From NORP181 sp047623555 (lineage in GTDB: Bacteria; Pseudomonadota; Alphaproteobacteria; Rhodobacterales; Rhodobacteraceae): a DNA stretch of 9,009 bases. The translations under genes and the position numbers were made by a program. The stretch covers positions 1 through 9,009 of the forward strand of contig JBLHMP010000120.1 in assembly GCA_047623555.1 (NCBI GenBank). The letters run 5' to 3'. Positions 5,580 to 9,009 of this stretch are shown piece after piece. Position 1 is the first letter of the stretch. The number at the start of each line of letters is the position of its first letter. The notes below the pieces were generated by a model. The model was not told the origin of the DNA. It worked only from the letters and a program-made list of their open reading frames with translations, and did no database searches.

Positions 5580-7823
5580 ATGGCCGATACATCTGAATCC
5601 GAAAGCCGCAAACTGCTGCGGCGCCTGCGCGATGCGATGGCGAGCGATGACGCCGGGCAGGCGCGTCTGGACAAGATTACGCATTTGATCGCGGACAGCA
5701 TGGGCACCGAAGTGTGCTCAATCTATCTGTTCCGCGACGACGTTACACTGGAACTTTGCGCTACCCAAGGCCTCGAGGCGGATGCGGTGCATCAAACCCG
5801 GATGCGTCTGGGCGAAGGTCTGGTTGGCCGTGTCGCCAAGACCGGCAAATTCATGAATACGCCGGATGCGCCGGCGGAAAAGGGCTTTCGTTTTATGCCC
5901 GAGACCGGCGAAGAGCGGTATTCGTCGTTTCTGGGCATTCCGGTACAGCGTCTGGGCGAAAAGCTGGGCGTTCTTGTTGTGCAATCGCGCGATGCACGGG
6001 TGTATTCGGCCGACGAAATCTATGCGCTAGAAGTTGTGGCGATGGTGCTGGCCGAAATGACCGAGCTTGGCGCGTTCATCGGCGAGGGGGCCGCATTGTC
6101 CGCCCGCCACCAGCAACCGGTATTGATGCGCGGCACAACTGGCCAGGATGGCACCGCCGAGGGCCACGTCTGGCTGCACGAGCCGCGGGTGGTTGTGTCC
6201 AATCCAATTGCCGATGACCCCGATGTTGAACATGGGCGTTTGAACGATGCCGTTGAGCAGCTGCGCGTTGGTGTCGACAAGATGCTGGAAATGTCGCGCG
6301 GCGGTGACAAAGAGCAGCTTCAGGTGCTCGAAGCGTACCGGATGTTTGCCAATTCCAAAGGCTGGATGCGCCGGATGGAGGAAGACATCAGCCGCGGCCT
6401 CAGTGCCGAGGCGGCGGTGGAAAAAGAACAATCGCAGGCCCGTGCCCGTATGGAGCAGGTGTCAGATGCCTATCTGCGCGAACGGCTGGCGGATCTGGAT
6501 GATCTGTCCAACCGTATGTTGCGGATCCTGACCGGGCAGGGCACCGATACCGGTGCGGAAATGCCGGCCGATCCGATCCTGATAGCCCGCAGCATCGGCC
6601 CCGCCGAATTACTGGGCTATGGCCGATCTTTGCGCGGTATCGTGCTCGAAGAGGGCTCGGTTGGCAGCCACGCGGCAATTGTGGCGCGGGCGCTGGCGAT
6701 TCCGTTGGTGGTACATGCCGGGCGGGCCACCAACGAGGCGCTGAACGGCGATCACATTTTGGTGGATGGCGACCATGGCGTGGTGCATTTGCGTCCTGAT
6801 GATAGCGTTGTCACTGCCATTCGCGACAAAATTGCCATGCAGGCCCAGGCGCAGGAACGTTATGCCTCGATCCGCGATAAACCAACGGTGACGCTGGATG
6901 GTCAGAAACTGTCGTTGCAGATGAATGCCGGTCTTATGGCGGATTTGCCGTCACTGGACGGATCTGGTGCCGAAGGCGTCGGGCTATTTCGCACTGAATT
7001 GCAGTTTCTCGTTCGCAACCAAATGCCAAAACGGTCCGAGCTGGTGGCGCTGTATTCCCGCGTTCTGGATTCGGCCCACGGCAAGGGCGTGGTGTTTCGC
7101 ACGCTTGATATCGGCTCCGACAAAGTGCTGCCCTATATGAAGCCCAATGACGAACCCAATCCGGCGCTGGGCTGGCGGGCGATCCGGGTTGGGCTGGATA
7201 AACCGGGCATGATGCGGATGCAGCTTCAGGCGTTGATCCGGGCGGCGAATGGTCGCCCGCTTAGCATCATGTTCCCGTTTGTTGCCCAGTTCGAAGAATA
7301 CCGCGCCGCGCGGGCCGAGTTAGAAAAAACCATCGCTCTTGAAGAGCGGCTGGGGCATCCGATGCCCTATTCGCTGAAAGTCGGTGCCATGCTCGAGACG
7401 CCGTCGCTGGCCTTTGCGCCGCAAAAATTCTTTGACGAGGTCGAGTTTTTGTCCATTGGTGGCAATGATCTGAAACAGTTTTTCTTTGCGGCGGATCGCG
7501 AAAACGAACGGGTGCGGCGGCGCTATGATACGCTGAATGTCAGCTTCCTTGGCCTGATTGAACAGATCGTCGGACGCTGCAACATTAGCAACACACCGTT
7601 GTCGTTTTGCGGCGAGGACGCAGGCCGTCCGGTCGAGGCGCTGTGTCTGGCGGCGATTGGCCTGCGGTCTTTGTCGATGCGTGCGGCCTCAATCGGGCCG
7701 GTCAAAAGCCTGTTGCTGCGGTCCGACCTTGGCGCCGTGCGCAAAGTTATCTTTGATGCGCGCGATCGCGGTGATCAGTCGGTCCGCCCCGCCGTTATGG
7801 ACTGGTTGCGGGCGCAGTCTTAG
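5580..7823 (+). CDS. ptsP: PtsP: phosphoenolpyruvate-protein phosphotransferase with GAF domain (enzyme I Ntr)
   Basis: First component of the nitrogen phosphotransferase system: it autophosphorylates with phosphoenolpyruvate and passes the phosphate to NPr and on to EIIA-Ntr, a regulatory rather than sugar-transporting chain in the cytoplasm. The domains in order are an N-terminal GAF sensor (about 25-165; EVCSIYLFRDDVTLELCATQGL, then GEGLVGRVAKTGK), a helical NPr-interacting region (about 200-320), the swivelling phosphohistidine domain with SVGSHAAIVAR and His364 as the phosphorylated residue, and the PEP-binding barrel (about 440-740). The barrel contains GLFRTE (468-473), RTLDIGSDK, GAMLETP, SIGGNDLKQFFFAADREN and the active-site Cys677 in FCGEDAGRP. 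All catalytic landmarks are present, and 747 residues is normal. In E. coli the GAF domain senses glutamine. The stop is one base from the converging hutC remnant, and I see no terminator between them. Confidence 0.96.
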   Translation: MADTSESESRKLLRRLRDAMASDDAGQARLDKITHLIADSMGTEVCSIYLFRDDVTLELCATQGLEADAVHQTRMRLGEGLVGRVAKTGKFMNTPDAPAEKGFRFMPETGEERYSSFLGIPVQRLGEKLGVLVVQSRDARVYSADEIYALEVVAMVLAEMTELGAFIGEGAALSARHQQPVLMRGTTGQDGTAEGHVWLHEPRVVVSNPIADDPDVEHGRLNDAVEQLRVGVDKMLEMSRGGDKEQLQVLEAYRMFANSKGWMRRMEEDISRGLSAEAAVEKEQSQARARMEQVSDAYLRERLADLDDLSNRMLRILTGQGTDTGAEMPADPILIARSIGPAELLGYGRSLRGIVLEEGSVGSHAAIVARALAIPLVVHAGRATNEALNGDHILVDGDHGVVHLRPDDSVVTAIRDKIAMQAQAQERYASIRDKPTVTLDGQKLSLQMNAGLMADLPSLDGSGAEGVGLFRTELQFLVRNQMPKRSELVALYSRVLDSAHGKGVVFRTLDIGSDKVLPYMKPNDEPNPALGWRAIRVGLDKPGMMRMQLQALIRAANGRPLSIMFPFVAQFEEYRAARAELEKTIALEERLGHPMPYSLKVGAMLETPSLAFAPQKFFDEVEFLSIGGNDLKQFFFAADRENERVRRRYDTLNVSFLGLIEQIVGRCNISNTPLSFCGEDAGRPVEALCLAAIGLRSLSMRAASIGPVKSLLLRSDLGAVRKVIFDARDRGDQSVRPAVMDWLRAQS

Positions 7824-7824
7824 G

Positions 7825-8446
7825 TTAAATCCGTAGGTGCAGGCGGTGACCCGGCGCGTAAGTCAGGCTCATCGCTGTCACCGGCGCGTGCGGCCCAAAT
7901 GTATAGCGTTCGAGCACCATGACCGATGTTCCGGGCGCACAGTCCAGATGCGCGGCCTGTTCGTCAGTCGCTGCCGCTGCGCAATAGTCCAACGTGCCAT
8001 GGGCTAACGGCGTGTTTTGCACCAACCATTCATTGGGGCTTATCTGGTCCAGCGGGCTGCTGTCAAAACCGGGGGCGGCGATCAGATTGACCCAGCGATC
8101 TTCATAGGCAAACGGGCGGTCATCGGCCAAATACTGGCTACGGACATGGTGGGCGGTGGTGCCGACAGGCAGGCCAAGCGCGTTGCTTTGCTGGGCTGGC
8201 ATCGGTGCGGTGACTCGCTCAATCAGCTGGTGGGAAAAGCGGTGGCCCAAGGCTTCGATCTCTTGCCGGATCACCGGAATCGCCATCTGCGCATGGCGTT
8301 TGGGCGACAGGGAAACGCGGGTTCCGGCCTTGCGACGACGTTCAAGCCACCCCTCATCGGCGAGGGCACGCAAGGCGCGATTGACGGTGGCGCGACTGAA
8401 TTCGGCGCAGTGCATCGGCGTGAATATCCTGCCAGCTAAGCCCCAT
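7825..8446 (-). pseudogene. hutC: HutC histidine-utilisation repressor, broken in its DNA-binding domain
   Basis: HutC is a GntR-family repressor of the hut genes that is released by urocanate. The C-terminal UTRA effector domain is complete and in frame (IPVIRQEIEALGHRFSHQLI through ISPNEWLVQNTPL to the end), as is the second half of the winged helix, SRATVNRALRALADEGWLERRRKAGTRV. The N-terminal half sits in another frame: ATG at 8446 reads MGLSWQDIHADALRRIQ, the usual HutC beginning, preceded by GAGGTG and one base after the hutF stop. At about 8390-8405 the text jumps from ALRRIQ to FSRATV with a frame change. Intact homologues have roughly 25 more residues there (the W-x-P-G...E-x-x-L-A segment). 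A 208-codon frame can be opened from a GTG at 8451 or an ATG at 8415, but its product would lack the first helices of the DNA-binding fold. I infer a small out-of-frame deletion. Confidence 0.8.
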
Positions 8447-8447
8447 A

Positions 8448-8600
8448 TCACATCACCTCGGCCAGTCGCGACAGGCAGGCACGATAGGATTTCGTGATTT
8501 CCTCGCGGGCGATGTGGCGTCCGTTTTGCACCATATGCCGCCCAGCAGACCAGACATCACAGACCAGATCATCGCCGCTGGTAGTCTGATGCGTATGCAC
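8448..8600 (-). pseudogene. hutF: HutF (formimidoylglutamate deiminase) C-terminal remnant
   Basis: The last 43 or so codons read SGDDLVCDVWSAGRHMVQNG, then RHIAREEITKSYRACLSRLA and a TGA at 8450-8448. This is the characteristic end of HutF, the amidohydrolase that converts N-formimino-L-glutamate to N-formylglutamate in histidine breakdown; the full enzyme is about 450 residues. Neither the metal-binding histidines nor most of the barrel remain. The minus-strand frame stays open up to an ATG at 8729, but everything beyond about 8585-8600 is antisense to the hutH tail and does not look like HutF. Its stop is one base from the original hutC start, the expected hutF-hutC operon spacing, which supports the identification. 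The exact 5' breakpoint is uncertain. Confidence 0.75.
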
Positions 8601-8737
8601 CGTTGAAAACATCTGCTGCGTTGCAATTGGTTGTGGACAGAGTGCGCGTGGATGTTGAGACGCTGACCGATGGTCGCTATTTGGCACCGGACATTCAAAC
8701 GGCTGCCGACCTCGTGCGAAACGGTGCATTTTGTGAG
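8585..8737 (+). pseudogene. hutH: HutH (histidine ammonia-lyase) C-terminal remnant
   Basis: In the plus-strand frame containing 8603, the peptide APLKTSAALQLVVDRVRVDV followed by ETLTDGRYLAPDIQTAADLV and RNGAF matches the end of histidine ammonia-lyase, notably the D-RYLAPDI-AA-LV-GA signature. Histidine ammonia-lyase deaminates histidine to urocanate; the complete enzyme is about 510 residues, and its Ala-Ser-Gly (MIO) catalytic centre is absent here. A TAG at 8582-8584 lies in frame just upstream, close to where the hutF tail begins on the other strand. The native stop is not evident: the frame runs on into the insertion sequence, so the right end is approximate. The TTG at 8603 is only a formal start. 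Confidence 0.65.
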
Positions 8738-9009
8738 GTTGTAGTATCCGTCTTGATCAAGCCCTGTTTTTCTCCCATTCCCGACCCTCTCGGATCAGCG
8801 TGTTGACGAGGATGATCAGTCTTCGCATCAAGGCGACGAGAGCAACTTTCGCGGGTTTTCCTGCTTTGATGAGGGCGGTGTGTTTGGCTTTGAGATCAGG
8901 ATTGTGTCGCATGGCGACGAGAGCAGGCATATAAAGCGCATCGCGCAGCAGTTTCCGCCCGCCCTGGATGAAGGATTTGCCGCGCCACTGGCCGGATTGC
9001 CGTGTCATT
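8738..9009 (-). mobile_element. IS110-family insertion sequence, 3' end (partial)
   Basis: The element contains the C-terminal part of an IS110-type transposase and a short non-coding end. In IS110-group elements the transposase 3' end lies close to one element boundary, and the bridge RNA is encoded at the other end, upstream of the transposase. Here that would be to the right of the window. The boundary with the hutH tail is somewhere near 8735-8756; I could not fix it because IS110 elements usually lack clear inverted repeats and target duplications. Confidence 0.7.
8757..9009 (-). CDS. IS110-family transposase, C-terminal part (runs off the window)
   Basis: The 83 visible residues, TRQSGQWRGKSFIQGGRKLL followed by RDALYMPALVA, NPDLK, AGKPAKVALVALMRRLIILVNTLIREGREW, are the C-terminal 'Transposase_20' (IS116/IS110/IS902) portion, whose conserved serine joins the RuvC-like N-terminal domain in recombination. 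The QSG serine near residue 5 is in the expected neighbourhood of that catalytic serine. The frame continues past the window edge; the Met at 9008 is internal. Termination is a TGA at 8759-8757. From this end I see no frameshift or stop, so the copy may be intact. Confidence 0.85.
   Translation of the reverse strand, partial: MTRQSGQWRGKSFIQGGRKLLRDALYMPALVAMRHNPDLKAKHTALIKAGKPAKVALVALMRRLIILVNTLIREGREWEKNRA

Noticed and set aside
8017..8439. Plus-strand frame of 140 codons opposite hutC
   Set aside because: It is a mirror of the hutC coding strand in GC-rich DNA. The minus-strand translation is clearly HutC, and this one resembles nothing.
8601..8729. N-terminal half of the minus-strand frame 8448-8729 as part of HutF
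   Set aside because: These codons are antisense to the recognisable HutH tail and show no HutF similarity; only the last 43 or so codons are HutF.
1..9009. tRNA, rRNA or CRISPR array
   Set aside because: I saw no cloverleaf with a CCA-type acceptor end, no rRNA-like sequence and no regularly spaced direct repeats on either strand.

Overview
The gene content and codon style fit a marine alphaproteobacterium of the Rhodobacterales (roseobacter group). Indicators are the DUF1178 protein, the lysC-ptsP pair with a GAF-type enzyme I(Ntr), a KGWP-type NUDIX protein, an EcsC-family protein and the remains of a roseobacter-style histidine-utilisation (hut) locus. Both edges carry mobile-element debris, which suggests an IS-rich genome; I cannot name the species.

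Left edge (1-1382): there is first a compact stretch of about 275 nt full of nested inverted repeats and without a credible gene. It looks like a structured RNA, most like the HEARO/omega-RNA class that accompanies IscB/IsrB nucleases, but no such nuclease is in the window. It abuts the C-terminal third of an IS1182-family transposase and the probable right end of that element. About 400 nt without a recognisable gene follow. They hold a strong bulged hairpin and a clean intrinsic terminator that no intact gene claims.

Core block (1383-7823): a GNAT acetyltransferase, an EcsC-family protein, a NUDIX hydrolase and a DUF1178 protein lie in a row on the plus strand. A small secreted protein of unknown function converges on them from the minus strand, and divergently from it run lysC (aspartate kinase) and ptsP (nitrogen-PTS enzyme I). 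lysC carries a strong internal Shine-Dalgarno followed by an in-frame ATG at codon 251, where a separate regulatory (beta) subunit would start. An imperfect inverted repeat fills the gap between lysC and ptsP.

Right edge (7825-9009): a decayed hut locus. hutC, the histidine-utilisation repressor, has lost about 25 codons of its DNA-binding domain with a frame change. Only about the last 43 codons of hutF remain. A tail of hutH lies on the opposite strand directly behind them, so one or more deletions removed the 5' halves of two divergently oriented genes and whatever lay between. An IS110-family transposase then closes off the hutH tail and runs out of the window.

The core block looks functional and ordinary. 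The unusual signals are the orphan structured RNA, the dual-product design of lysC and the layered decay of the hut genes.
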